Program-made: the position numbers and the translations under genes
Notes under the pieces: generated by a model
Told to the model about the DNA's origin: nothing
The model's database searches: none
The model's input: the letters and a program-made list of their open reading frames with translations, nothing else
Source: Acanthaster planci
Lineage: Eukaryota; Echinodermata; Asteroidea; Valvatida; Acanthasteridae
DNA: 64,000 nucleotides
Reading direction: 5' to 3'
NCBI RefSeq assembly: GCF_001949145.1
Contig: NW_019091686.1
Span: 124,001-188,000 of the forward strand
In this document: in pieces, positions 11,880 through 26,000 of the stretch
How positions within the stretch are numbered: position 1 is the first letter of the stretch
How the letters are laid out: the number at the start of each line of letters is the position of its first letter

Positions 11880-14800
11880 TTGTATGAATGAAGACTTTCA
11901 TTGATGTAAGTTCAATGAAAGAGGGGTTGACAACTGAACCAAAGAAACGCATCTTTGTCATGAAATGTTCGTTACATTTGACAGATAGATTAATGGTTTC
12001 AGTGTAGCTAACGTATTAGAAGTAAAGGCTAAATAATTACAAATTATAAATCATTCTTCAGTTGAAACTGAATCAAGAGGTACATCAGTTGTTTTGGCAG
12101 TCGACTTGTGACTAACAACTTGCACATTTCTCTGTCTTTTAATGCACACCTGACGTATTGGATGAGATGATTCTAAAATTGCCTTCGAGGAAGACTCTAC
12201 ATGGATCGAAAGCCATGTTTTTTTAAACTGATTTTCGTTATACATGTATTTCTATGACAGTGAAGCCTTTACCACTACATTCGCATACATGCAATTTGCC
12301 CAAAATGATAATCAATAAGGCCAGCTGTCATAACATCTAATAAATGGGAGATCGGTACGTCTTATCACTAACAAAGAGACTCAGAGAGACTCCAAGAAAC
12401 GTGACCATTGCCCCTTTTGTAAACTTAAGAGAATTTAATATCAAAACACTGACGTGGGGAATATTCTCAACATCGCGCCTTGCACGCACATTTCCTCGTG
12501 TACTTGTCTCTCCTTTCTTGCCCATGGCACGAGCGTGAAAACGTGCCAGCGTTTCTCAGATTCTAAGCAAGACTCTCCTGTGGGGTATCAACCAAGACAG
12601 ACAAGCCGTGTTGAGAGTCGCCGAGAACCAATTCAAGGGTGTCAAAATGTCCTTTTAGCCCAGGGTTAGGTCGTAATTGGCCTAATTCTTCTGCACACCG
12701 CGACGGTTGAAATGATGTTTGCTACTGCACGTAATACTCACCAAATACCTTTGATACCTGTGTTTTGTCGTGTAGTAATCCGATGAGAGCTCCGAGGAAA
12801 GGGCAGAAGGTCTACAGCACTCCTCGATGAAGTCCATGTCCTCGCCATTTTACCCGCCAAAACAGTCTTAAAACATATAATCTATTTCAACTATGGGCAA
12901 ACTTTTTCAAAATTTCATTTTGTTAAAACTGTAATTTTATCATGACCAAGTGGACAGCGTGCAGTGGAATGAATGTTTCAGTGTAGCACGGGATGTTGGG
13001 ACAATTTCAAAGCAAAATATCTAATTTTTTTTCGTCTTCTGAAAATTTCCAGCCTTTTTGTTTCAGCCAGATCTGTAAATGCATTATTGGGGTAATATGT
13101 ATAAAACGCCTGTGAGACGAATTTCAATGGAGTTATCGGGAGTTCAGCTCTGAGTCAGTAGAATCTTTCACATGAAAAGATCGAACTGATCAATTATCGC
13201 AGTTTGAATCATTTTTGTTATTTCCCTGTGGAATTGCTATGGAAACTAAGCTGTAACATCATCACTGAGCAAAAGACCTGCAAAACTGTAAAGCGTGCAT
13301 GTTAGAACGCTAACAGCAAAGACATGACCATCACGTGGGTGTTATCGGAACTCTGGAGGGCTTAGTCTTTGAGGTTGTGGCATTCAACTCGAGAATTATC
13401 AGTGTATCTTTGGGTACCTCTTAGTTCAACCTTAGACTCTGATATCAGCGCGGTAGCTTGTCGTACTTGCTCTCTGTGCAAACCTTAACTGACAGTAACC
13501 ATGTTGACCTGTTTGCTACCCGTAGTGATAGGTTGGTTTTCAGCCAGACATCACCCTTAGTTCATGGCTCGACGGTTGCAAGCCTGTTCCATGAAGATGA
13601 AGTGTGTTTTTATGTCCGCGATGTGAATTTAATTAAATTGACAGGCTTCCCTCCGAGACTAGAAGCGATATTAATAAATTGTGTCACCATATCGTCGCCG
13701 CAATTAGAGCATCGGTGCATGGCAGTAGAGGTCGCATCTTTTGTAGCAATGTGATTCGTGCAAATATCACAATGGTGAGTTTTGTTGTCAATAAAGAGAC
13801 TCAATCTTTGGCCCTGATTATTAAGTGAATCAAGATATCGATGCGTCGGTTGCTCCATTTGCTCTCTTAGGTGTTTAAATATTGGACATTTTGCAGAAGC
13901 CGTGGTATGTCAACTGTCCTTTTTGAGAGAGAGAATAAAATGGCACGGATCTAAACGGCTTTCAACAGCCCATGCGCAGTGTGATCCCGATTTTTATCGC
14001 GGGAAACCCAATGGTTTGAGTGTGTTTTATGCCTACGTCCGCAGTCTGTTATCTCTTATACATGTAATTCCAAACACACATTGTATGCATATGGCTTCCA
14101 TTTATAAATCATATGGTTTTCCTATAATGATGGATTGAACAGAGGGACATTCTTTTGGGAGTATTTCTGTAGGTTTAGCTGATGCCAATCGTGTGTATCT
14201 CCCATACACATTGATATAGAATTCAACTATTAAACTTGGTCAATGCCTGGACCTTTCATACGGACCTTTCATTTTTGTTATTATTTTATTATTTTTTTAT
14301 TATTTATATTTATTTGTTATTATTTTGTTATTTAGCACTTCTTTCGTTTGAAATTGCTTAAACACAAGTTGAATTTCGTCAAAGAGGGTCACTCGCCCGA
14401 AATGTTGAAACTTATATTTCACTTAATATTCAGAGCATTGTAAGTCACGAAAAAACACACTTATTTGTCCCATCTTCATTTTCGTCTTGTTCCGGGAATG
14501 GCGTTGAATCGGAAAAGCAGATTCGTTTTTTGTCATCCGTTTTACCGATTTAATAATTAAGATAGTTTGAATTAGCGGTTATTTGGACGTCATTCTCCTT
14601 GTGATTCAAAATTGACTAAGAAAGAAAAGGGCAAAGTAAGAAGTGCAAAAACCAACCAGGAAAACCTATATTTTGCAATATGACGGTATTGGCATACCCT
14701 CTATTATACCGTTATCGTTGATGGTATACATACGTAGGCCTATTGCACTTTTGAACGTGGCCGATTTCTATTCTCGTTAAGATTCTTAGTCTTTTTAAAC

Positions 14801-17800
14801 TTCCTTCTTAAAGATTGTTTTAGCATTCAATATGGTATATCTATTTTTTGCGTTTGTAGGCAGTAGTGTTTCTTCTAAGCGTTTGATAATATTTTCATGA
14901 ACACCAAACAGACCCCCGCTCTAAATAACTGCTACTAATGCTCGTCAAGACACGATTCCTGTGCAAGACCGGGACTATACAAAGAAACAAAGAGGGTTTA
15001 ATCCAAAGGAAAAAAATATGTATTTATTCTGTCTGATCAATATTTGCAGACTTCTAGTGGCTTTTCATTATTGATACAGACTGCCATGGGATAAAGACAT
15101 TTTAACCCCGAGCGGGGAAATGCTGGTTCGTGTGATTGCAACTGAACCAGAATTTCAAGGCTTACATGGCGATACAGTGTATCATAATTGAAGTGCAAGG
15201 TCAGTCGGGCTTGCCTTTTTTTCTTTTCTCCCAAGGCTTAATTTTTACACGCTCACTGTATAAATCATTGTAGGCCCCCCTAATACCTTGACGGCACTGG
15301 AAGAGTTTATTTTGTGTGTGCGTGTGTGCGTTGATAAAAATGCTAGTTTTCTATCAAGTTTATTATTGAACAAAGCGTGGTAAAGCAGAATTCTGCTTTT
15401 CATTTCATTAAGAAAATGTAACCATTCCTTCAGTTATAACTTTAGCCAGGTGTTGAGTTCGACCGATTGAATAACATTCCATTTTCATCTTACTTAAATG
15501 AAATTTGGAATCAGCCTTGTTTTTGCATGGTACACTTAGCATGCTACATTGATAATTTGTTCTTGTCGACCTCTTTTGAGAGGAAAATTCCTGGATTCTG
15601 TCGGATTCACGTTCCTGAAAGTGACAGTAGTCCACTGATGAACATAACCCGCTAAACGTATAATCCCCCACAGTATATCCCTTTATCTAGAGGCATTTCC
15701 ACATCTCTCCCTGCTGCTACCTGCTGATGATACTGCTGAGCGTAAAGAACGCTCTTTATATACCCTTAAAAAGATGACATCCTAAGGGCATATCGCTTAG
15801 GAAATTGAAACCCCGCATGCACCAAAGCATTATTCTCACCTCATTCCATGAACCTGTTTCCCATATGAATTCAGTCTGCAAAGGTTTGGAATAAGGTCTA
15901 AAACTGGTACTTTACTCATACTTGTCGTTTTCATTAAGACAGTATAACCTCGTTCCTGCGGCACCTCGCATAACAAACCATCAAAACAGCGTGGAACCGT
16001 TTGAAAATTGCCAGATTGTCGTAGCGGGGTTTACTTTGCCTCCGAGCAGTAAAGGTCTACTGCATAATTTCTCTGTTTTGACAGTCCGAATCCACCAGTT
16101 TCCGCACACACACCCAGAGGATCTTGTCTGATGTTTACTGTAATTAAATGTGAGAGTTTACAAAGTCGAATCAGTTTCTGGAAATGCGATGAAATGTCAA
16201 ATGTTTAAAACAGCAACCGTCTTTCAAAACCGACCCGATGTTCATTTTCCCCCCTCTGTTGAGGAAAGCGAAGCTCATAAAGAAAACATTTCAAAAGGTT
16301 GCTATCGAAAAACAAGTGTAAGCGACAGCGGGGCGCTCGAATCCATTTGGTCTGTTGATCAAATACTTGAAATCACTTGTGCATGTTGATGCAGGTTGGT
16401 TGGAACGTGCAGACGCCGAAGAGAGGCTGGAATCCGCTGACGAGGTACGAGAAGAAAGTATGCCAGGAAATGACTCCAGTACGGCTGGAGTGAAAATAGG
16501 AAAAGTCTAATAGCTAATTTGTTGTAATCTATGCTGTCTTCCTATACAGTCAGTGACAAAAAGACGGGGGTGAAGGTTCAGATTCCGTAAGCCTTCAAAA
16601 GAGAAAAGTATTGGAAAGGGACCTTTGGGTGTATGTACAAGCCCTGTCAATAACCATGCACGTCACGTGCTTATTGCTGCACACCCACTTACTTTGTACG
16701 TGCATGCACAAAACGCCTTTTAGAGTGTAACGATTGTGTTATATACAGTTATATACTGTTATTATACAATTCAGCCTTGATTAGATGTCACTTTTAGCCT
16801 GGGCGTGTTGGGGTGTTTTCGGATAGTTGCCCTGTTGAGGGTAGGGAGATAGCTCCAAGCTTAGTATTTCCTGTTTTTACCGTGATCGATCCTGCTGCAG
16901 CCTTGTCTGAACAAATAGACCATGTCAAGTTTTACCACTGACAATTCAATTAACTTGGGCAGGTTTAATGTGCACCAATAATACACATCACGCTCCTGGA
17001 CGATCAGCCCCTTTCTCTGCCAACGCTGAAGTATAGCAACAAATCGAACCATGAATAATTCAAGTTGTCTGTTCTCAGGTTTGGCGACTGAGAGGATCAA
17101 CACGTGATCTTCTTGAAATCTTTTGCCATTTATCGGATTGACATCGTGGAATCGATGATGTCTGTGGGTTAGCTTAGAGGGCGCAGGAGAGCCTCCTTCC
17201 TCGCTTATTGAAAGCATCTGGTTGACGAGTTGATTGCTACTTCAATCTCTTCATGGTATAGACCTACTAACCAGCAGAATACATTCACGTTCTTGTGCCT
17301 GCGAACTTTATGAATAACGATTTGGAAGGTTGTTTACTATTACATTTCAATGAAACTGAGAAACTTGAGCTGTTTATACTGAGGAGTAAAGTGGATCTTC
17401 AATGGCGTCGGAGGGATGGTATATTAGGAAGTAAACAGTAAGACAAAAGAAGTTGCGAAGATCATCAAGTATACAATGCACGCTCACAGACAGACAGAAT
17501 CACGGGACAAACAGGATAATATCGGGTGGAAGAGGGAAGATACGTTTGTATGGAAGTGAGAAACGTGGAGAAGACAAGTTGTTTATCTCTCAACTTGCTG
17601 GAGCGCCATTATTTGCCATACGTTCACTGATGTCGTCGTTTGGACCTGGTATAAATGCAGTTATCTTGTCACAGATCGCTGATATCCAGAAATATTTTGG
17701 CTTTTATCTATTGAGAAGCTTCGTGCCCCTAATATTGTGAAAATTGTGAAGTTCGTTGTCTAACAGAATTTCTAAAAAAGTCACCGCATATCGTCTTCTG

Positions 17801-20800
17801 GTTGTACTAGAACCCATATTTCATTCATAATTGAATTTGTGGAAGATAGCTCATTTCCAGGTTACCATAACCACCTATTTGTGTCTGAAGCCATCCAATT
17901 ACTGGTGGTATTAACATGCAAGACGTGTATTCACCTGTCCAGGAGAAAATCGCCATACAGCAATATAAAGCTTTAAAAAGAAACTTGATCATATCCGTAT
18001 ACTGGAGTGATCAGTATACTGTCAGTTTTGCGTAGACTAAACGCGGTTCACTCCTGTAAAATTGGATTCAGTATATCTGCCATAGAGAAGATTTATACAG
18101 AAAAAAAGAAATGCAAACAATGATCGTGCAGATATTTAATGGACCATCGCTGGCATTGCTCATTGCCACGCTCGGGTCTACAATATTTAGAATGTCTTTA
18201 TTCATGAGGGCCACGAAGAGCACAGCGACGCGTGAATGAAGCATCGTCTGAGAACGAATTCCAGACAGACAGATACATCAATAATGGATTGGCTTGATTA
18301 TAGACGGTCAATTTAAGTGGATTTTCTATACCTGTCTTGGCTTAATCTGAACTGCTATGCTGAGGCAGTAGTGTTTTGACATTGACATTTCTGTTAATGC
18401 AATGCACGATTGGATATCTTCCATAATACTGTAATCCATTAATTTAAAACTTGTATTATCTGAGTCTGATACTCGTCTTATTCTCGTTGTTGAAACTCCT
18501 TTTCAAATTTTTGGAGATCTTGTAAATTCCTACAATTGTGGGTATAATGACATACATATATTTTAATTATATGCTGTTACGACAGTACAGAGAGTATGTC
18601 GTCTGTAGCCATAAACTTTACAGAAGATGTAGATTTAAAGCTATGGGAATGCAAAAACAAGTATTTTTAAATGTTCTATTAAAATATTTAAATGCTTTCA
18701 TAGTGTGTCTTATAAATCATCATAAGAAAGCAGAGCATTTTATGTTTCAAAATGTTGAAAATTAATTTGCGAAATCATCTTTAATAAAAGATGCAAATCG
18801 CCATTTAAAACTGCCAGAATAGCCTCCAAAATAAGGTAAATTCCCCCGCTAGGTTGGGAGTCTGTGTTTGGTGAACAGTTCAACTCTGACAAGAAGCCAT
18901 AAGATAGGCGCAGTCAGGGATTGGTCAAGCCCTCGCATAATTACAATAATTTGTATAATTGCAGTAACGTGTATAGTTTATGTTACAATTTAAGATTATT
19001 CAAGAATTGTTATCGTCAAGACGTATCTCCGTAGAATGTTGTTCTTAAGTGGAAATAGTGCTGGTTGAAATGCGGTCTACGTTTGGAATCTAAGATTCAT
19101 TTAGACAGATGCTTAGATGAGTGATTTTACCTATTATTCGAGCACATATTTCACTGTGTTTATCAAGCCTGAGATTTCTCGTTGAGTTGACTGTGAAGGA
19201 AAGACTGAGGTATAATGCAGAGTGTTGGAAATGTACCGCGAAATGGCCTGCTGTGGAGGCCGGCTCCATGCATGCCCCATTTCCTGTAAGCGTCCCTCTC
19301 TTGAACCTGTACATTCACCTTAAAAAGACATCTATTGGCAAATTACTGTTGGTTCCTCCTTGAATCATGTTCTGTTTCCCCACCAAACAAGACTCTTAGT
19401 TCTGACTCATGGTAATCTTTTCTTACTGAAGGTAATAACGCTTTATTTATGCGTAAACGACATGTACTACATTAATTAACTATAATTAATTAACTGTAAT
19501 TTATGTCAATCACGTTTATACCTTACTTCGTGCCTAACTTTGGCTGATTTCAGATTTCTATGGCAACGCGAGCCAAATTTATCATCATATCACAGAAGAC
19601 TGGATATTGGTGAAAAGACCGGTGATAATAGAAGTGAATGCAGGAGACCTTGGACAGAACATGCTATTTCATTTATTTCACATGAATTCAGGCGACTTAT
19701 AATGGAATTCAACAGTTAGGAGATAAAAAGACTTGAATTGAATTAAAGGCAAGTGACAGAGCAAGAATTAATCAGAGCTAAACTCTTATAGTGCAGTGAT
19801 ATTTGAATTTAATTTACAAACTATTCCGGTACGGTGTATCAGGCTTTGGATCTCCGTGCGCTATGATTACGTAGGTTAAGATTGCATATTCTGATTCATT
19901 TTGTTGATACTACTTGTACATGTTGATCAAATGTGTGGGCATTAAGGCAGTTATTTGAAACAAATAAATCATTTATTTAGCCTAAATTCAACAGCTTAAA
20001 AACACGTAAGTCGCAGAGACGTCGATATGAACAGTGCTTTATCTTTAACTGACCTTAATTCTTCAACCAGCTTCGAGAGTACAACAGCCTCATGTCTTAC
20101 TTGAATTCAAATGTGTTTCAACAGCAATGTTTGAATGGCATCACGTGCATGCTCTTTAAAATGCCCAGTTCAAGGAAACGCATATTTATATTACGCATAT
20201 CTGTCTGAAGTATAGTTGTAGATAGTTGGAATTTATGTTGGACGAAATATTTGGCCGAGAAGCAAGTGATTGACTTTGGAATGCCACGGCAGGGCATTCG
20301 TTGAAGGAGATCTATACGATCAACGCAGCTTTAACATACACATTGACATTTTTTATTTCATTTTTGTTTCTGATGTATTATTGTCATATCATGATGTTTC
20401 CAAGGGAAGCACATTTAAATCCGGTCGACTATTTTCAGCAGTTTTCCAACTGATAAATCTATCCACTAATTGCTTATTTATTTTAAACAGTTTTGTTGAC
20501 TCGCTCTTTTAATTGCTAATTTATATCGTTTCTGTTGGTTTTTACCTGGCTACTCTTCTAAATTGGATGGTTAGAAGTAATTTTGTAGGAGTTGCTTATT
20601 ATGCTGTTTCCTTGTACTGTTGCTATAGCAAATGCTATAGTTGATCATTTACTTCCTTTAACTAACCTCGTGGTCTGCCAGTGATTGTCGGTCCCCTGAT
20701 AGTCATCTGCAATGTCTATCTTTTCACCTCAGTTCAGGCAGCTCTTTGTTCAGTGGAACCATTTACTGAGGAAACCAATTCCTATTTGAGGCCTGGTTAT

Positions 20801-22758
20801 ATTCGCCTGAACGCGGGCGGGTCATTCAAGCTGAATTAGCGTGATTCAATCGACTTCATGAAGGTCAGTTGAATCAAATAACTGAATCATCCAAACACAC
20901 GACCAGATTAAATCGGTTATTAACTGTACCTGTTTCTCTTTTTTAACTTACGCAGCTTTCAAATCCATTTGCATTTTAATTCTCATTAAGGTTGCATTTA
21001 AACTGAACGTAAGTTCTTTTGTGTAAACAATGAATTTTTTTGCTGTCATGACAGTGTTGTGACGATGAAGTTATTGTGACTTCATTCGTTATTTAATGCA
21101 ACAAGCATGACCCTGTTTCATGGGGGAAAATGTTTCTTTTAATCAAATCATCTCTGCCAAGTTGCATGATCTCGGGAGCAGTTTGGAAACCTTTTCATAA
21201 AGGGCATATACTCATAAAGGGTACCGTTTGGAAATAAATGATCCATTTAACAGCCGTCGATCTGTTTGCATCATAAGCAAGTTTCTTTTAGCAAAAGAAA
21301 ACATTTTTGTCACATTCAACAAATTTCGTAATATTACCTTCACTGTTTGAGATCATGCAAAATTGACAGCTGCGATTAAATCGCAACTTGGCGACTGATT
21401 CCTGTGCTATTGCGGTGCCGGTTGAAAAAAAATGGAACTAAAATCTTGAGCTGGCATTGCAAAAATACAAACATCAAAGAGTCGTCGAACTTGGCGAGTC
21501 AGTCGCCCGAATTGATGTCTGCAGAGAGGCATTTCAGTTGGTCCCTAGGCAAACCAGCATCTCCTTCTCGGTTCTTTCAGCTTGAGTGAACTGTGCGCAG
21601 ACTTGACGCTTAATCGATACCCCCTGAAACATATTGTCATAATAACAATCAGGAGAGGGAGGGAGATCGCGAACCTGCCACGGTAGCAATAATATCCAAA
21701 CCACGTCTCAACATCACTGGACGCTATTCAGGCCTTGTTTTGTTCCATCCGGGTTTTTTTCTTACACTGTGAAAAGTCAACTTCCTTTAGGGTGTTACTT
21801 CGCCAAGGAGCCATTTCACCTAATTAATACAATAGTGTGCTGTCAAATTTAAAAGAAGAAATTTGAAATTCTTGTTGATCTCATGTGTTAAACTTAGGCG
21901 TATACGAAGTTCTCTCAAAATTTGTGCCTTATTTCATGATTTTCTGTGTTGTACGGTATAGAATATCAATCTGAAAAAGTACGAAGAGAATTGCACGCAT
22001 AATGTGCATTGTATTTTACAACAAAACACTACATAGACGTATCAAATAACCGCGGTTGAATTTATTGAGACGCTTCGCATGATCTGGCAACATCTTTCCC
22101 AGTGGCGATCGTACTCGATGCAATCACAAACGATTTGTAAGTTAATAGTTCAGAACAAACATTAACTGCTCCACTCGACTACGTTTTACACTTTGCAAAC
22201 TGCCACAATCTTCGTGTGATAATGCCACAGCAGTTCAACTTCTATGTCATATAATGAAACTGGCTGCATTAACTGTTTTATGAGCATGTTTTCATATGTC
22301 AACATTGGCAGCATTCAGCTGACGAATCTGACACGTTTGGCACGTTAGACTAAATGTTGGGATGTGTTAGTAGAACTGTTTTTGTTTGAAGATGGGCAGA
22401 ATTTGATCCTCGAAGTAGATGTGAGGGAGTAGTTGTGGCTTGTAAGCACGTTGACTCCATGCATCATGGGGAGTGGGAGTTCACGTGAAGCAAGATTAAA
22501 TAAAAACCGACACGTCTAGAAGGTGATGTACTTAACAATAGATGTTTACTGAAGTGTGCCCTCAGCCCCTCATAAGCAACTTGAAAAACATTTCCCAGAG
22601 AATGTGACGTCAGTCGCTGCTATCAATAAATGATTAATCAATCATCGTCTGCAACATGTCATTTCTAAATGCTCATGCGCAAGGATTTTAATTTAAAAAA
22701 AAATAGGCACAGAATTAAACGAGATTTAGGCGATTTATTTTGATCTTGCTTAAAACAC
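11880..22758. other. No supported gene; long unique AT-rich tract
   Basis: Many short frames occur, none with a recognisable domain. They include a 118-codon minus frame at 16861-17217 and overlapping frames at 12.3-12.7 kb. Bases 14271-14334 are a T/A low-complexity run (tta/ttta repeats). An 82-codon minus frame at 13610-13858 encodes a CxxC-x16-CxxC pattern and is listed as a finding only. Confidence 0.5.
14271..14334. repeat. TTA/TTTA low-complexity tract
   Basis: Nearly pure T and A with irregular TTA and TTTA units over about 64 bases. Confidence 0.85.
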
Positions 22759-22766
22759 ATAAAAGG

Positions 22767-23036
22767 CAGTGGCGTATCCGGCTTTTTTCGGGGGGGGGGG
22801 GCAAATTCAATAGCCGAATGCGGTTGCGGATCATTCAACATGATGTTGGGGCAAAAAATATCAAAGGCATTACTTGCGGTCCCTAGTCCTTGATTTATCT
22901 CATGTGTTGTTTTCTTACGGTTTTGGTACTAATATCTGATAAATAAATATACCGACTCTGAAGTATTCTTTGTAAAGAAATAAATAAATAATCCGTCTGG
23001 GGCAAGTTTCCCCCCCCCTCCCTGGATACGCCACCG
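22767..23036. mobile_element. 270-bp hAT-like MITE
   Basis: The left end reads CAGTGGCGTATCC and the right end GGATACGCCACCG, giving an 11-bp perfect inverted core (GTGGCGTATCC). Flanking 8-mers ATAAAAGG (22759-22766) and ATTAAAGG (23037-23044) match at seven of eight positions, consistent with an 8-bp target-site duplication. Inside the ends are a G run (about 22790) and a C run (about 23010). The 8-bp duplication and CAG-type terminus are typical of the hAT superfamily. There is no transposase, so the element would have depended on an autonomous partner elsewhere. Confidence 0.8.
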
Positions 23037-23044
23037 ATTAAAGG

Positions 23045-26000
23045 CTTTGAACTAGTGCCTGCATTGTATAGATTATCAAAACATTCCAACGTGAGTTTGT
23101 GTAAAAGATCTGTTGGATGTCTAATCGACCCATTTACTGATATCCTTTACGATGTGGTTCTATCCTTTCTGGCAATAACGGTTGGATTCGCTTGTAGCTC
23201 TTTCTACAGTGCCCATAGTGACCACGAAACATATTGCAGTGATGATATCAGACTTGTTTAGCGAGACCTAGCCCAAAACTGAATTGTAAATGATCTGTGA
23301 TACGAAGACGAAGCAACATGAAAAGCATGATAACATCTTACTTTGCGATCAATAAGGCATCGGCATTATGGTCGTTAAGTGATGACCAGAAGATCGTGGG
23401 TATGATAACCGTGATGGAACTTTTTCCCACTGTCCTTCAGCTTATTGTTTAGAAAAGCGTTATGGTCAAGTATTCAGGAATATTTGTCTTGAACATGAAG
23501 CTAAGACGTGGCTGTATTTGGATACATGCATCTTCACAACGTCACTCAGCTAGCTTTGGTTGTTTTTTGTGGTTTTTGTTCTTCATTCGATAACCCAATG
23601 TTTCAAGGTTTTCAGATGTCTGGGGATGCTACTGTTTGACAGCCAACGTTAAAGTTTCGATTCGACCCGTGTACTTGATTGTATGAACCAGTGCATTCTT
23701 TTCACTGATATGAAGTATACTTGGATTTTACCATAAAATGAAATCCCAATCATCTGCTGGATGGATATCATTCGATTCATTCGGTCAACCAGAAGCCACA
23801 CACGGGGTATCCTTGACCGTCTCAACACGCCTCAGCTAAGCGCAGTTTTATCAACAACCTGACATTACTTCTATTTGCTCGTCTCACAATCGATTTTAGC
23901 ATACGGCGGTCTTTTTGATCATAAATTATCCAAATTTATGGAAAACCTATTTTTATATGAGCATTGATTGTGTATTAAAACCAGTAGACATATTTATTGC
24001 TTGACTTTGAACATGTGTCTGCGCACAAATCAGTGCCCGCCTAAATAGCGATTGTATTATAGCATGGATGAGGGCAACTTCATAATCCTCTTTGGTATCA
24101 TATGACATTATAAGCTGGCGTCGTTTTCTCCTTTTTTCAATTGTCGATTTTAATGTCATCTGAACTGTGACGAACTGTGTCAGCACAAAAATAAAAGTTG
24201 TTAAAATAGAAACGAGGGTAAAACATGCAACGGAAACGATCTGAGAGGTAAACCAAATTAAATTTGTATTAAGAGACCAACGGTTTATTAACCTTGAAAG
24301 GTAGTGCTGTGAACATGGAGTTGATGGAATGTGGGTAAACGTTTGTGACCGTTGTGGAATATGTCATTGCAATTCAGTTGCTCGTGTAGGTATCAACTCC
24401 TTGGAAGTCTATCCACAGAAACGTTCAAATTGCCCCACAACGCCAACCTTGGATAGGTTCGTACACACCTATATACGAAATCACGAATATCTGCTGTTTA
24501 GTTTTCACTAATCATTCATTGATTATATCTTTATTGCGACATTTTGTTGACTGTTATGCGACTAACACGTAATACATCTCTCAAAGAATGCAATTTTCTA
24601 CTCGCTTGCAAAAAACCTTTGCGACTTTGCCAAATCAGCGCTTGTAACATTACACGGCACATTCAAAAAGGACAATTCTTGAAAACTCGTGACATTGCTC
24701 ATCCTTAATTCAGTGACTTGTCCGCTGCTTATTGCTGATTACTTTCAGCGATGCGTGGATTTTGAGTGATATAATCAGTTATGACGCCCTCCATACGTCT
24801 TATCACCTGTATGTCAACTCATCCGCTCGATGAGAATGACTAACTGGAGTTTCTTTCTTATTGTCTATCTTACTCGTGTCACTGTTAATATGATTGATTG
24901 TTTTGAGGAATTTATCACATATGGCTACCAGGACTGAATTCAAACTTCGCCTGACGACCTACAATATTATTTGCGACCACAGAGGGGCGCACCGCAGAAA
25001 TTATAATTCAATGTTTTCTTCCACCCTCGCTCTTCAATTGATTGAATCTTCATGCGGTGAATTTAAGGGATGCCTCTGGGCAAGGTTGAAATAGTGTGGA
25101 TTGTTGACTGACTCAAATTGTAAATCAAGATGGCGACATTGAGAAATGCTACAAATTGAAGGGAAGCATTGCAGCTTTACTGGTAAAAGCTAAGTAACCT
25201 GCGATTAAAGACCTATCCCATCCTTCGTTTGGTTGATTTCAACAACTTGACGTAAACAATGAGGTTCGTGATTGAATGAAGACGGCGTAAAGAGCCCTTG
25301 TGGAACCCTAATGCATTGGTCACTTAGGTTACAAAAACAAATACAAATCGGAAGATCTTTACTACTCCGAACTAACTCACGAACCATGGACAGTTTCTCT
25401 CTATACTTCATTGCAATTAACGCATTCATAGCTTTGTAGCTGATGCTTAGAAAACATTCCTTTTTGCCCAGATCCCTACTTGAAAACTACCTTGCTGCAC
25501 TCGCTTATTCATTCAATATAGAAAAGTTCTATAACCGGCCGTGTGCAGTGTATAGTTCAGGAGAGCTTAGTTGCTGAAAGGGTTCCCTCATTATCAATGG
25601 CTACACAGACTTCTTTTTAACACGAAGGCTATGGTTGGTGGAAGTAGGTATTCAAAAGGCTGACATACATTGGCCTATACTACCTTGTTGGAGGAACGAA
25701 ATTAAACCATCGCACTCGAATACCGTTCGGGTTAACGATAGGAGCCATACTTTGAGCCACACTGCTAACTTACCGGAAACTCAATCTGAGTGGAACCAAA
25801 TTTAGCTTGTTGAAAGTTCACAGGTAAAGTATGACGTCAGCGGTGACATCAGAATTGTATTTGAACCAAAAGAAAACACTGCCCTTTACAGTAGACGGTA
25901 GTTGCTCCTGGCAACTGGTCGATTGTCATCCACACGCTTTTCGTGAGTCAAGTCAATAATTGTGACAATTGAAATACTCAGAGGACCAGGTTAATTTATG

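Noticed and set aside
16861-17217. 118-codon minus-strand frame
   Set aside because: No recognisable domain or splice context; similar in length to several other chance frames here.
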